Shown here: positions 35,294 through 46,518 of the stretch, one piece after another | How the letters are laid out: each line of letters starts with the position of its first letter | Position numbering within the stretch: position 1 is the first letter of the stretch | Position numbers and translations under genes: made by a program | NCBI GenBank assembly: GCA_000827265.1 | Contig: KN834822.1 | Coordinates: forward strand, 129,653-193,652 | Direction of reading: 5' to 3' | DNA: 64,000 bases | From: Collybiopsis luxurians FD-317 M1 | Lineage: Eukaryota > Basidiomycota > Agaricomycetes > Agaricales > Omphalotaceae | The notes under the pieces: generated by a model | What the model saw: the letters and a program-made list of their open reading frames with translations, nothing else | Databases searched by the model: none | What the model was told of the DNA's origin: nothing

Positions 35294-35306
35294 TTGGGGG
35301 GGGTAA
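35294..35306 (+). promoter_or_regulatory. polypurine tract beside 3' LTR
   Basis: TTGGGGGGGGTAA immediately precedes the 3' LTR start TGTTATG, the expected place for the plus-strand primer of an LTR retrotransposon. Confidence 0.75.
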
Positions 35307-35935
35307 TGTTATGCCCTACGCTATTTTTTCTGCTCTTTCCAACCACTACACTCACCACATGACTTGATAATAGTCTTACCAATCAATTTGGCTCTCCAAA
35401 TCTGACACACATTTCATGAGGTGGACTAACCAGTTGCTCATTCCAAACTTCTATTCACAAGACCACATGTCTTCCCGCAGAGTATAAAAGCCTTGTACCT
35501 ACATCTCTCACAATAATACTGTTATTACCTGAACTATCTTGATCTGTGTTGTTTCTGTTCTCTTGTTCACTAGTCTATAATATTATTCTGCTTAACACTG
35601 AGTCGAGCAAACCCCATTGACACCGAGTCACTGGCATATCCACTTCTCACTTGTCGAACCAATTGACAAGACTATTCGACTGCCGTAGCCTTTTGAATAT
35701 TCCATCTCGTAGGGTAAACAGACACCGAGTCACAAACCTCCCAAGTCAACCCTCGTTAATACCATCTTAACGAGTTCTTTCGATATACTATTTCTAGTTG
35801 CACCGAGCTACTAGATTTATTATTCGACACTCGAGGATCATTCCTCCACATCCAATACCAAAACCGTACAGGACTTGTTCACCTGTCGTACGTAGCAACT
35901 CCCCATCACGTATTCTGTCTCGGCTGTGGTATAAT
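35307..35935 (+). repeat. 3' LTR
   Basis: Matches the 5' LTR over 629 bp, ending ...TGTGGTATAAT. The expected closing TAACA is replaced by AAAAT-type sequence. Nearly all differences from the 5' LTR are C/T or G/A. Confidence 0.85.
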
Positions 35936-37010
35936 AAAATACTTTCTATTCATTGAACCTGCTACAAGCTTCTAACAACAAAGGTAGTAAAGGTCCTAAC
36001 AACAGGAGGGTTGGGATATCCTTTCTGGAGGCAGAGTTGGATACAGACTTGGAAATGGATATGGACTGGAGATGCAACAGCTCATGCATCCGAATGCAAT
36101 GTGGAAGGAACAAGTTGCTGGATGAGAAGAGATGGATGATGAGCCTGAGCCCAAGACTTGAGCGGGAGCTTACAAGTCATAGTCTGGCCCTGAGTTGGCA
36201 TGGCATGTATTTGGATAGGATGTCATGGGGGGTGGGACTCTTGTGCCGAGTCTTGGACTGTATAGCTTGTTTTTCTTGTTGCTGGGATTTGCAGAATTGG
36301 AGGGGCTTGGTGGGATGGAGATTGAGGTAGGTGTGGGTATGGGTATGAGTATGGGAGGTATAGGAGGTATGGGAGGACACCAAATGGTCATCTGTCATCT
36401 GCAATGGTGTCGATGTCCACAGGTAATGGGCACAGACCTAGAGCAAATACAGCAGGGGTGAGGTACAGGTACAGGTATGGAAGACCTCCACTGTTCCATG
36501 GGTACAGCACTGATACCCCCAGTATCTACAGTGGTATGGTTTATGCATCCACCGTCTTCCTTTAATCTTTCTGGGAAATCTGCTGCATTCCCTGGGTATT
36601 TTTTGCAGTCTGAACCTGGACCTGGACTTGTACAATTGCCTTCACCTGGTGTGTACTGTGTATACTGCACATCCTGGACATAGATGGAATCTGAATAATG
36701 GAAGGAGGCTATCCAACAGTTTACTGCCTGCAGATTTGGGATCTAATGGGAATGGGAACTCAAGCTTCAAGAGGGTTTCTGCACTGATGCTGGGTCCTAC
36801 ATTGGTTGTATTGCAAATACATTCCTCTTGCTTGTGGATTTCAGTCTTTAATCCCTGCACACATTTTTTTCTTGTATTTGTTGTCTCTTACTTCAAGGTA
36901 TCTCGTACACACACACTCACTCATACATACATGCATACATGCATCTCTCATCTCAAGCACACAAATCCTGGATTTTTTCCTTGACATTATTTTGTGTTTT
37001 ACTTATCTCA
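35936..37010. other. right flank of element; possible tail of mucin-like gene, microsatellite
   Basis: Contains a Gly/Met-rich frame at about 36290-36400 (VGVGMGMSMGGIGGMGG) that could be the rest of the cytoplasmic tail of the gene cut at 21443. A simple repeat (CACACACACTCACTCATACA and CATGCATACATGCAT) lies at 36905-36945. I see no complete gene. Confidence 0.35.
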
Positions 37011-37100
37011 CAAGCTGACATAGAGTAATTGATTATGCCTTCTTTCTCTTTTTATTGTGCTGAGGATGTGCATCAAAATATGGGAGTTGCGGGGAGGCCA
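37011..37100. repeat. inter-unit cassette remnant
   Basis: The stretch with AGAGTAATTGATTATGCCTT and GTGCTGAGGATGTGCATC matches the region after KH copies (for example 18213-18290), so a piece of the array survives on the right of the retrotransposon. Confidence 0.45.
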
Positions 37101-37242
37101 TCTAGACTTGCAGGCTCTCCATACGCTAGACTTCACTTATCTTATCTGCCGAGAAGCCACTTTGCTGGCTCATTAGGGGTCATTCTTTGCCCAACTTCTC
37201 TCCTCTTTAATTATTATCCTTTCACTTTTCTACTTACACATC

Positions 37243-38254
37243 ATGAAATGCATCATTATTGCCTGTGATGGTACCAACCAATATGATGTCTCCACCAATG
37301 TCAAATGTATCTGTTATGCCCTCTCCTACTCATCCAACAGCATCAAGCAGCTTACCTTCTACCAATCCGGACTTGGACCTGAAGACCTTGGCTCAAGTGG
37401 CTTTGTTAAAGCTTATGCTCAGGCATTGGGAGAAGGGATTGATTGGAGAATTGATGAGGCTTATGCCTTTATTATGAACAACTATCTACCAGGTGACGAA
37501 TTATTGTTTTTTGGGTTTTCTCATGGAGCATTTGTGGCTCAAGTTCTTGCCAATTTTGTTGCTCAGGTTGGAATCTATCAGAATCCCCAATATGCATGGG
37601 ACTTCAGACCTGCTTTGGAGACATGCAAAGATGGTACCCTTGACAGAGATATTGAGACCTATCAATATGACACTACACAAGATGGAGAATGGGTTTTGAA
37701 GGTACATAGGGTTGAGATTGAAGTAGTAGGTTGCTGGGATCCGGTAGCAAGTTTGGGGGTTCCATGGACAGGTTCTGGTGAGGATAAACATCTCAGCCCT
37801 AGCCTTGTGAAAGGTAAGCATCATATATGTAGCATTTTGTGGCTCAAGTATCTGACAAGAGCAAATATCTAGGGATCAAACATGCTTTTCAAGCTTTGGC
37901 ATTAGACAAATATCGACATCCATTCTCACCTACATTGTGGTTTTTACCCGAGGACGCAGAGGTTGCAGAAAGTTTGTTTATGCTGTTCTTTTGTGCATCC
38001 AGAGCTGACTTAAGTACTGTGTATAGCAATTCACCTTCAACAGTGCTGGTTTCCTGGTGCACACTGCAATATAGGTGGGGGATATCACAATCAAGCTCTT
38101 GCTGACCTTGCGTTCTTCTGGATACTCAATGGCTGCAGTCAATTCCTCGCCTTCGATCCAAAATACATTAAATCAGTTGTGAACACTCACTATCAACCAT
38201 GGAAACTCAATAGTAACAGTGGCCGTTCCAGTCAGCTGGAGCATGCCAATGGGT
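37243..38254 (+). pseudogene. DUF2235 (Tle1-like) alpha/beta hydrolase, degraded
   Basis: The start MKCIIIACDGTNQYD matches the CDGT opening of the DUF2235 family. ELLFFGFSHGAFVAQVLA holds the GxSxG nucleophile motif and VVGCWDPVASLGVPW the GxWDxxxSLGIP motif. After a probable intron (GTAAGC at 37815) come IKHAFQALALDKYR and PTLWFLPEDAE, then in another frame WFPGAHCNIGGGY with the catalytic-His region, and ALADLAFFWILNG. Family members are predicted lipases or hydrolases. The blocks fall in different frames; some changes can be introns, but I could not join all of them cleanly. The stop lies in the sequence where the truncated membrane paralogue begins. Confidence 0.65.
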
Positions 38255-39121
38255 AGAAGTCACAGTGATGGCTTCTCCAAGCTGATTGCGGTCATGCAAA
38301 CAGCCTGGTTTATGGTCCAGCTGTTTGCCAGATGGGCCAAAGGCTTACCGGTCATGGAGCTCAAAGTCATGACTCTCGCTTTTGCAGCGATGAATGTCTT
38401 GATCTATCTCTTTTGGTGGGATAAACCTCAGGGGGTGGGATGTCCCATTCACATTGTGCAGAAAAATGCAGATGAAGATGTCATAGACCGACCAGGTGTT
38501 TCTCCCAAACAAAAAGAGGGAACAATAATTATTGCATGGAATTGGTTTCAAAACACCTTGGAAGATGTCTTCAAGATAGCATGCAGATTCTTGAATCAAA
38601 CCTTCAAGAGCATGCTGCTCAATGTTTTATCAGTCCCAATTCCAATCATGAACTTGTTGGTTGATTTCACAGTCACAATTACTAATTTGATCCTGGTAGA
38701 CTTCGATATTATTGGAGAATTCAAAGTGGTGTCATCATTCGAGCGAACTGCCAAGTTGGAGCCCAAAAATGCACAGGATAAATTTATCGCTTACAGTGCG
38801 GCAGTGATGTTTGGTGCCATTCACTGTGCCGCCTGGACATCCAAGTTCCCCAGTGCCACTGAGGAGGTACTGTGGAAGGTCTGCTCCCTTCTTGTGACTT
38901 ATGCTCCAGTGTATCTGGCTTTGTTTAATGTAACTGATAAGACAACTTTTAATGTGACTAAATGGCTGGAGGGATACCTTGCAGGGGTCTACATAGGTAC
39001 AATAATCTTTTACATTCTCGCTCGACTGTCTCTCATTGTCCAGCCATTTGTGGCCTTGCGACATTTGCCTCCTGGTGTGTATGAAGCTGTCCAATGGACA
39101 AACTTCATTCCACACATCTAG
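38243..39121 (+). pseudogene. multi-pass membrane paralogue, copy 4, 5'-truncated
   Basis: Begins abruptly at RSHSDGFSKLIAVMQTAWF and continues open to FIPHI at 39121, about 293 codons from the nearest ATG. The signal-like start, the first two membrane segments and the first variable region are missing, replaced by the end of the hydrolase relic. The second variable region (QTFKSMLLNVLSVPI) resembles copy 6 (QTFKGMLLDVLSIP). The frame is intact, so loss of the 5' half may be fairly recent. It could be expressed from the upstream gene's promoter, but this is unproven. Confidence 0.8.
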
Positions 39122-39365
39122 GTTCTAATTTCAACTTGTACTTACCAATGGATTGTTTGTAGTATTCCTTGGGCTTTTTCTTCACTTGTTCTTCTTCTGC
39201 TGGTGCTCTATTTTGGCTCTTCGGTAGATTTCTTCTTTATGTATTCTGCAGATTAAGAAAAGTTCTTTGTCTGAGTTCAGGTACACATCGGACAATGCAC
39301 GAGATGATTGTTGAGCTGTGTGGTTACAGTTAATGAAATAGGACTACGCATGAAGCAGATTTTCG

Positions 39366-39379
39366 ACGCGTCGATGCGT
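39366..39379. promoter_or_regulatory. decayed MCB-like pair upstream of KH copy 4
   Basis: ACGCGT at 39366-39371, then ATGCGT at 39374-39379, where the intact gene has ACGCGT. The change is a single CpG to TpG transition. Confidence 0.45.
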
Positions 39380-39471
39380 TCACTTTGTTACGCTGTTGAA
39401 AGGTCACGAGGTAAGTACATGATCGCGCGTGACAATTTGTGACAGCTCTTCGTCTCTCTTAGACTCTCCTC

Positions 39472-41100
39472 ATGGTGATCTTGGACGGCTCTGCAGCAAC
39501 CGGGGAATCCACAAAACAACCCTTAGAAGGTACTGCGGCAGTTGCTGCCAAAATTCCAGCTCAGCTTGCATCAGGAAGAGATGCAATAGCCGGAGGGTTG
39601 AACGATGCGGCTCAACGATGTGAAAAATAGGTGTAAGTTGCGCTAGTGTTTGACTCATCAAGAGATGGTCCCATTCTCATCTAATTGGCTTGTTACAACT
39701 TTCATACTGATGCAATTTTTCTCTTTCCCAGACCCAAGACCAAACAAGAGCTTCGATACCGACTAAAGGAATTTGGCATCCGAATTGAGTCAAGCTACAG
39801 ATAACGACCTGCCGCTATATTTCCTTATCATCCCTCCCCCGAAGGAAATTCTTGATCGGGGTATTCAAACGGTACGAAGGGGAAGGTGGCCAGAGGAGAA
39901 AATGCCCGTTGGGTCAGAGAGTTTTAGGAAATTCAATGTTAGGACCAAGGTTATTGGACCTATTGTGAGGACCTGCGTCATTTTGTAAACTCTCCTTTTT
40001 CTTTTTTGTTACTTTGCGGTTTTTGTGAGTTATCGGTGTTGGGATTATTCAGTACATTCAGTGAGAAACTCGGACTCCGGTACAGATTGAGGGTGTTAGA
40101 TCCGGCTTCGTTAAGGACACGGGACGGGGAAAGAGTTGTCATATATCCATACAATGCGAATACACATTTCTAGCTTTAGTCGATTCCTTTTTACTTCCTC
40201 GTCGGCATACGTATTGCTTCCTTGCTTGTCTTTTATGTTATCCATTTTTGAATGCTTATTCCTTTTCCAGTAGACCTGAAGAATTGTAGGTCTCACGAGC
40301 ATAAGTACTGACCAACGACCTTCCCTTTATTGTTGCGCAAAAAGAGAGCTTCTCTCTACGCGCAGGAAATAGAACTACATCGTGTACGTTTGTGGGTGTC
40401 TTATGTTCCTATAATTTCCACTGACCACATATTGCAGCATCATAGACATAACAGTAATACACTGCATACACCGCTCAACACCAAGGCGGGCACAGCGGAG
40501 CATTGGAAATGCCTGCAGCCCAATATGTAGCTCCTGTTGCGCGCGGGGGATATGGGGCTGGATATCCAGCTCCCCTACCTCTGGGCAACATTTGTCTCCT
40601 CAAGCTGCTGGTGAGTCAGCTGCCGGTGCTGCTCCTGGTGCGGGATCTGCAGAGCAGTATGCTGCATATAGGTGAGTATCCCCATCAATTTTTGCTCCAA
40701 AGGAGGGAAGTTTTTCTATCTCCCCTCTTCGAGTATTCGAAACTTGTATTTTATCATTATATTTCCTCTTTCGTTGTTCCTCATCTTTATACACATAACT
40801 TATCCTCCCACTCTTACAGGATAGGATACACCTACAGCATCAAATCTCCCAAGTTTGAGGTTTGGGTGAGCGGCGGAATAAGCTATACTGATTGAACAAT
40901 ATCATGCTCGAGCTTGGAGTCAGGGCAGGAGGAAGAGCTGGGTACCCTGGGCAGGAGCTGGCGGGTGGCCATCTTTGTCTGTGGCTCCTGGTATGCATGT
41001 TTCCGGTGCGGCAGGAGCAGGAGAAGTGACTTGTCCACCTCTGTCCTTGTCGCATCAGTCGTTAGATAATTGGAACGAGGAGAGAGCAAGGTTTTGATTG
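39472..41100 (+). pseudogene. KHDC4-like KH-domain gene relic, copy 4
   Basis: Exon 1 keeps the start ATG and a region matching GGLNDAA near 39590-39615 but has lost HDIDIND. Exon 2 still reads IPPPKEILDRGIQTVRRGR and WPEEKMPVGSESFRKFNVR at about 39830-39945, without the linker between them. Exons 3 and 4 are present near 40050 and 40270, exon 5 (Gly/Pro-rich, EMPAAQYVAP) near 40500-40670 and exon 6 from 40820. Frameshifts are scattered throughout. Dead duplicate of the gene at 50430. Confidence 0.7.
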
Positions 41101-41559
41101 GATGCGTGACAAACAATGAGAGCAGTGAGTTCGAACAGTGCCTGGGCATGATTGGACAGATTGGGCTTTCGCGGATGGGATCAGTCAAGAAGTGTTTTTC
41201 ATTTTTGGTTGTGTGTATTGGGAGTTAGAATACAGATGGTTTGATTGATCTACGAGTAGTAGTTGCGTCTATCTTTGTATATAGGATGTTTTCTCCATCT
41301 TACATCTTGACATATGTGGAGTTTAGATTAATTGAGTACGCCTTTTTACTTGTTTCTTGTGTTCCGAGGAGATGCACATCGATATGAGATGTCGTGCTTG
41401 GCTTCTGGCCCTTGAATGTGCAGTGGGCGGGAGTTAACTTGGATAATTTGTCAGAATATGTGAAACCTTTCGATACGCAGAACGAATGGGACAGAAGAAC
41501 GCTACGGCGTAAAAGTTCACTTGGACAGATGAAGCAAGATATTCAACATTTGGACGGAT

Positions 41560-41590
41560 GAGGTAGATCAGAGATGGGGGCTGCGTGCAA
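41560..41590 (-). pseudogene. tRNA-Pro 3'-half relic (very decayed)
   Basis: Nearly identical to 365-395, in keeping with the block duplication linking the two regions. Confidence 0.3.
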
Positions 41591-41694
41591 TGGAATACTA
41601 ACAGCCCTCTGCGATCAGAACAAATCATTCCATGCAGAAGGGCGATGAATGATGTATCAGCGAAGAGAAGAGAGGGGAAGGATGTATACACACC

Positions 41695-42087
41695 TTTGCC
41701 AGTATACAGCATTCTCACCGAACCCTTTGATCCTCTCTCTCGACGGGTCCCGATTCTCTCTTGTGTTAAGTCCACGGTTCTCGAACAATTGGACTTGCGT
41801 TCATTGCGGCAAGTATCCTGTTTAGAGCCTAGAGACCGAAAAGGGCACAGATGAGACTGAGAACGAGGGCTTGGAATTGGAAGAGAGGCATAAGAATGGG
41901 ACGCAGTTAAGAAGGCACTGTCGAAGGCTGTTGTTGAAGCTACAAGTGGGTCAACGGGCATGACTAAAAGAGGAAGGGGGCTGGGAGGTATACGTAAATA
42001 GTCACTGGGAAGTGAACAGAGCGGTAGTACGGTCCGGGTTTTCTCTCCACTCGTAGCTCTCGTTATCGGTAAGATACCTGCACCCAT
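41695..42087 (-). pseudogene. small divergent membrane-protein gene, copy R4
   Basis: The start at 42087 reads MGAGILPITRATSGEKTRT and the frame stays open for 217 codons, but only because of frameshifts. The expected second membrane segment is out of frame, and the same internal deletion as in copy R1 is present. VASTTAFDSAFLTAS is conserved. The long open frame is therefore misleading and I regard the copy as dead. Confidence 0.5.
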
Positions 42088-42309
42088 CTGACGTACATTC
42101 TGAACGTCTTTTGTCGTCCAAGTGAGTTTCGGAGTTTATCCAGGGTTTCTTGGTGGAATATCTTGCGGAGAGAAAGGCGAAGAGTGGGGAGTACAGGATC
42201 CTATGTTTGGTGTGGATACAGTGAGTGCCAATAGGTGACCATATATAGATCTGCATCAGTACTACTGAATCTTTCAGAAAATAAATTGTTACGAATAATC
42301 TTATTCAAA

Positions 42310-42412
42310 TCTGATCATCTGCAGTGCACTGCTGAGTTTGTATTATTGATCGACAGCATTCTTGCTCAACCTCGAGGCTCGAGCATGGCATGCTAATGCT
42401 GTTAAGCTTGAA
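42310..42412. promoter_or_regulatory. conserved block between divergent genes (copy 5)
   Basis: Same block as at 1115-1215 and 47998-48094, including CAGTGCACTG and CTCGAGGCTCGAG. It lies 90 bp upstream of the membrane gene start. Confidence 0.5.
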
Positions 42413-42501
42413 CCAATCTTAAATCAAAGCCGCCAGTTCATCCAGCTGCTCCACCCTTGCCCACTTCGTCCCTTGGCATTGTCCATTTCTCTATCTTGCG
42501 C

Positions 42502-44343
42502 ATGATTATTCCTTCCATAACTCACCTTCACGCTTTAGTGGTACGGTCCGCTACTACATATGTGGAAGCGGCCAGTGCATCCTCATCGACTTCAGACTCG
42601 TGTAACGATATAAATGATTGCCGTACTCTACTTCAGATCGTCTGGAGTTGCATCAGTGTTCTTATCGCCTGTACTTGGGTCTCGGTTCACCCAAACGTAC
42701 CCGGACCTGATGACAGCTCTTGGAAAGTGTTTCGGCGCAAGATAGGGCTGATGATTATTGCTTTGATTGCGCCGGAGATGCTGGTTTTGTGGGCTGCTCG
42801 ACAATGGTTTGCGGCGAGGAAGCTCTCAGAGCGTACGTATCTTGTGTAGACATGACTGCATTGCTTACCTTTCGAGATAGGGTACCCAGGATGGACAAGG
42901 ACACATGCCTTCTTTGCACTTATGGGAGGTTTTGCACTTTACGAGGACAAAGAGTGTGTTTCTGTTTTACGATTCACGCCTCCTCACTACACCGGATGGA
43001 TTATGGCTCACTTTAGAAACTTGGAGCACCGCAGTGTCACCAATAACAATCCTCCATCCATTCAAAATGATAGCGCTCTAGCTCTACTTACTGCAGAAAC
43101 CGGTACTTCTTCCAATGATGGCTTCGAACAACACTCCAGCGCGGAGGATGATGCAGAACTCAAGGATCCCCGTTTAACTGCCCTCCATCCTCCTGTCAAC
43201 CATGATAATCCATCTACTCATGACGGTGACAGGGACGCTATCGTAATTTCCACCGACTCTAATCTCAAACCGGGTGCTCACACCGAGGACCAGAAAGACC
43301 GTCATTTGGGCACTTCCGATCCCGAGGAGGAGCTGAACAAGCAACATTCAATCAAAACCACTCCGTACATTGCTGGCAAGCTCGCCGAGTGTGATCCTGC
43401 CACCGAATTTGATCAGCGGTCATTTGCAGCCCACCTTAACCTTATTGGTAGAATTCCAGAAGCCGAAATTAAGGATCGGAGTCACAGTGACGGCTTCTCC
43501 AAGCTGATCGCGATCATGCAGACATCCTGGTTTGTGGTCCAGCTGCTTGCCAGATGGATCGAGGGCTTACCGGTCACGGAGCTTGAGGTCATGACTCTCG
43601 CTTTTGCAGCGATGAATGTCTTGATCTATTTCTTCTGGTGGGATAAGCCTCAGGGGGTGGGATATCCTGTCCGCATTGTGCAGAAAAGTGCAGATGAAGA
43701 TGTCGTAGACCCGCTGGCAGGTGCTTCTGCCCAACCCAAAGAGGGATGGATAGCTACTGCATGGAATGGGGTTCAAGGTATCCTGCATAATGTTCTTAAT
43801 GCAGTGTGCAAGTTCTTCAATCAACCCTATGAAGACATTCTATTTGATGCTCTTTCATTTCTTTGGCTGATCATCAAGGTTCCATACAACCTCACCATGA
43901 TAATCGTCGAAGTGATCATAACAGATTTCCCTGATATTGGAAAATCTGAAATGGTGCCATCATTCGAGCGAACTACCGAGCTGGAACCAAAAAATGCACA
44001 GGATAAATTTATTGCTTATGGTGCAGCAGTTATGTTTGGTGCCATTCATTGTGCTGCCTGGACATCCAAGTTCCCCAGCACTGCTGAGGAGGTATTGTGG
44101 AAGGTCTGCTCCCTTCTTGTGACTTGTGCTCCAATGTATCTGGCCTTGTTCAACATCATTAATGAGACTTTTCATATGCCTGACTGGGTAGCTGGTTGCC
44201 TTGTATTGGTTTACATAGCTATGGTATTCTTTTACATTCTTGCCCGGCTTTCTCTCATTGTCCAGCCATTTGTGGCCTTGAGAGATTTACCTCCGGACAT
44301 CTTCAAAGCTGTCCAGTGGACAAATTTTATTCCACACATCTAG
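42502..44343 (+). CDS. multi-pass membrane protein, copy 5
   Basis: Intact family member. Exon 1 42502-42832, intron 42833-42880 (GTACGT to GATAG), exon 2 42881-44343; 598 codons (597 aa). It opens MIIPSITHLHALVV. Conserved blocks as in the other copies: RTLLQIVWSCISVLIACTW, ALIAPEMLVLWAARQW, HAFFALMGGFALYED, HSDGFSKLIAIMQTSWF, LEVMTLAFAAMNVLIYFFWW, LEPKNAQDKFIAYGAAV, VFFYILARLSLIVQPF, and FIPHI at the end. The first variable region (about residues 150-280) is acidic and Ser/Thr/His-rich and predicted disordered. The second variable region (NGVQGILHNVLNAVCKFFNQ) matches copy 1 closely. No stop or frameshift is seen; probably functional. Confidence 0.87.
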
Positions 44344-44713
44344 GTTCTAATATTGATCCATACTTACCAGTGCATTGTGTTGCTTTTATGCTCCTACTGG
44401 TGTTATATTTTGGCTCTTCGATATGTCTTCTTTACATACTGCAGCAGTTAAAAAAGGTCCTTTGTTCAAGTTCAGATACATGCATTGGATAACTGCTATT
44501 TTGACGCATTCAGTGTATTATGTGGTATTCTCTGAATTCTTCTTCTGTTTCTGTGCTCCTACTGGTATTGTATTCCGGCTCTTCAATGCACTTCTTCTTT
44601 ACATATTGCAACGATTGAGAAATGTCCTGTGTCCGAGTTCAGGTGCTTGGACCACGAGCGAAGCACTTAAGAAACTTTCGCTGCAGAATATGCGTCGGAT
44701 AACGAGCATTTTG

Positions 44714-44727
44714 ACATGTCGACGCGT
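44714..44727. promoter_or_regulatory. decayed MCB-like pair upstream of KH copy 5
   Basis: ACATGT at 44714-44719, then ACGCGT at 44722-44727. The first box differs from ACGCGT by one CpG to CpA change on this strand reading. Confidence 0.45.
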
Positions 44728-44831
44728 TCACTTGTTTATATAAGTAAGGTTGAAAGGTCTCAAGATCCATGATCGTGCAGCAGCCGTGACATTTTGTGAC
44801 ATCTTGTATTCCTCTCTCAAACTCTCCCATC

Positions 44832-46518
44832 ATGTCGACCTCAGCAGCCGCCGGGGGATCCACAAAACAAGCTTCAGAAGCTGCAGCTGCGGCAATTGCA
44901 GCGAAGATTGCAGCCCAGTTTGCTTCAGGAGGAGGTGCAATGGCCGGAGGGCTGAACGATGCTGCTTTTACGCATGATATTGATATCAACGATGCGAGGA
45001 ATAGTTATATGTTGTGTAAGAGTTCTACTCGGCAGGAGGTGTGTTCAATTTCTTTTTTTCTATTTACAACGTGTTTTTTACTCGAGTTCTTGTTCTCGTT
45101 CATAGATTCAAGACGAAACCGGAGCCTCGATATCGACCAAAGGGACGTGGCATCCGAATCGATCCAAAGCTACAGAAAAAGATCCGCCTCTGTATTTGCA
45201 TATTATGGCACCGTCGAAGGAGGTTCTTGATAAAGCGATAGCGAAGGTGCAGGAGTTTCTGGCGATTGATACGGGGAGCTTGGTGGAGGATAAGAGAGGA
45301 GGAAGTGGCCTGAGGAGAAGATGCCTATTGGGTTGGACAATATTGGGAATTTCGACTTTCGGGTGAAGTTCATCGGGCCTAGTGTGAGTTGGGCGCGTTT
45401 CCTGTCTTGCTTTGCAGTTTCGTGGATAATTAACGTTGTTCTATAGGGATCGTTTGTCAAGTATGTTCAGCAAGAGCCTGAAACTCGGAGATGGATTACG
45501 GGTGTTGGATCCAATTACATCGAGCAGGAGGAAGAGAACGAAAGTGATGGGTCGTTGTATATCCATATAACGTGAGTCTAGTATGATCTTTTATTTGTCT
45601 TTTCCAATTTTCGACACTTTCTTTCTATCTTCCCCTCTTTGTGGGCGTACGTGTTCTCTCCATCTTCCTCTTTCCTTAGACCTATCCCCTAGAACTAATT
45701 TTTTTTCACCAGTGGTCCTGAAGATCTGCAAGTCGGATTAGCAAAAGTTATACCCTACGATCTTTTCCTTATCGTCACGCAAACACCGAAGTTTTCCTCC
45801 AAGCGCAGCAAGTTGAACTACCTCGTGTCCGTTCACTCGTGTTTTGCGTTCTCATGATTTCCACTCACCATAGAACGCATATTATAGACACAGCGACAAT
45901 ACCCTTCATACGCTACTCAATACCGGCGTGGATTATGGCGCAGCATCGGGAACGGGAGGAAATGGAAATGGATACGGCTCCTCTGCCTCCAGGTGATGGT
46001 CCATTCGCACCCCCTTTACCTCGAGGCGCTCATGGGTTAGCTGCGGGGCCTGCAGAGCAGCATGTTGCGTACCGGTGAGTTTCCTCATCGATTTTCGCTC
46101 TAGGGCAGGGAAGTGTTGAAGCCCCTCTTGGAGTATTTGTAATTTTTGTTTTACTATCATTTTTTTCCCTTTCGTTGTTCTTCATCTTGATATGCATAAC
46201 TCACAATCCTTCTTTCACAGGGCGGCATGTGGTTACGATGTCAACTCATTCCAGTTCAAGGCTTGGGAGGTAGAACAAGCCAAACGAGTTGAACAGAATT
46301 ATGCTCAAGCTGGAGCGGGAACGGGAGGAGGAACTGGGTGCCCTGGGTATGGAGCGGCAGGGACGGCAGGTGGGGAATGTGCCTACTCATACAGATTTTT
46401 CTGGTGCGGCAGGACCAGGAGGAGGAGTGGCTCTCCCACCTCCACCCTCACCTGCACGAGTTTTGAGAGAATTGGAACGAGGAGGGAGGACGGGCGAAAA
46501 CGAAGTTTGATCAGAGCC
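44832..46518 (+). pseudogene. KHDC4-like KH-domain gene, copy 5, recently inactivated
   Basis: The closest relative of the intact gene. Exon 1 (44832-45039) is nearly identical, from MSTSAAAGGSTKQASE to HDIDINDARN. Exon 2 keeps the first KH domain (IQDETGASISTKGTWHP, PLYLHIMAPSKEVLDK), but a deletion of about 11 nt after LVEDK (near 45295) shifts the frame. Exon 3 begins GGATCGTTTGTCAAGTATG (45448), exon 4 near 45713, exon 5 is shortened and exon 6 begins GGCGGCATGTGG (46220). Later exons also differ from the intact copy. Likely a pseudogene, though a truncated first-KH product could still be made. Confidence 0.75.

Larger units (their letters stand above)
21443..35935 (+). mobile_element. 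Ty3/gypsy chromovirus-type LTR retrotransposon, degenerate
   Basis: Two direct LTRs (629 bp each) enclose gag, a zinc knuckle, aspartic protease, reverse transcriptase, RNase H, integrase and a C-terminal chromodomain in that order, the Ty3/gypsy order. A second module on the opposite strand lies between pol and the 3' LTR. The sense frames are broken by many in-frame TGA codons, so the element is dead. Terminal TGTTA and TAACA are visible at the 5' LTR ends; the 3' LTR end is altered. I found no target-site duplication. A 20-N gap lies inside. Confidence 0.9.

Noticed and set aside
34624..35382. Start of antisense gene A at the first Met inside the 3' LTR
   Set aside because: The first part reads through LTR and polypurine tract in the antisense sense and is probably untranslated leader; the Met at 35109 gives a model with consistent phases. 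The upstream start cannot be fully excluded.
36905..36945. CRISPR-like or regulatory repeat
   Set aside because: It is a simple CA/CATA microsatellite without spacers; the host is a eukaryote.
41434..42087. Long 217-codon minus-strand open frame taken as a functional gene
   Set aside because: Comparison with other copies shows frameshifts and an internal deletion; half of the frame is out of phase with the ancestral protein.
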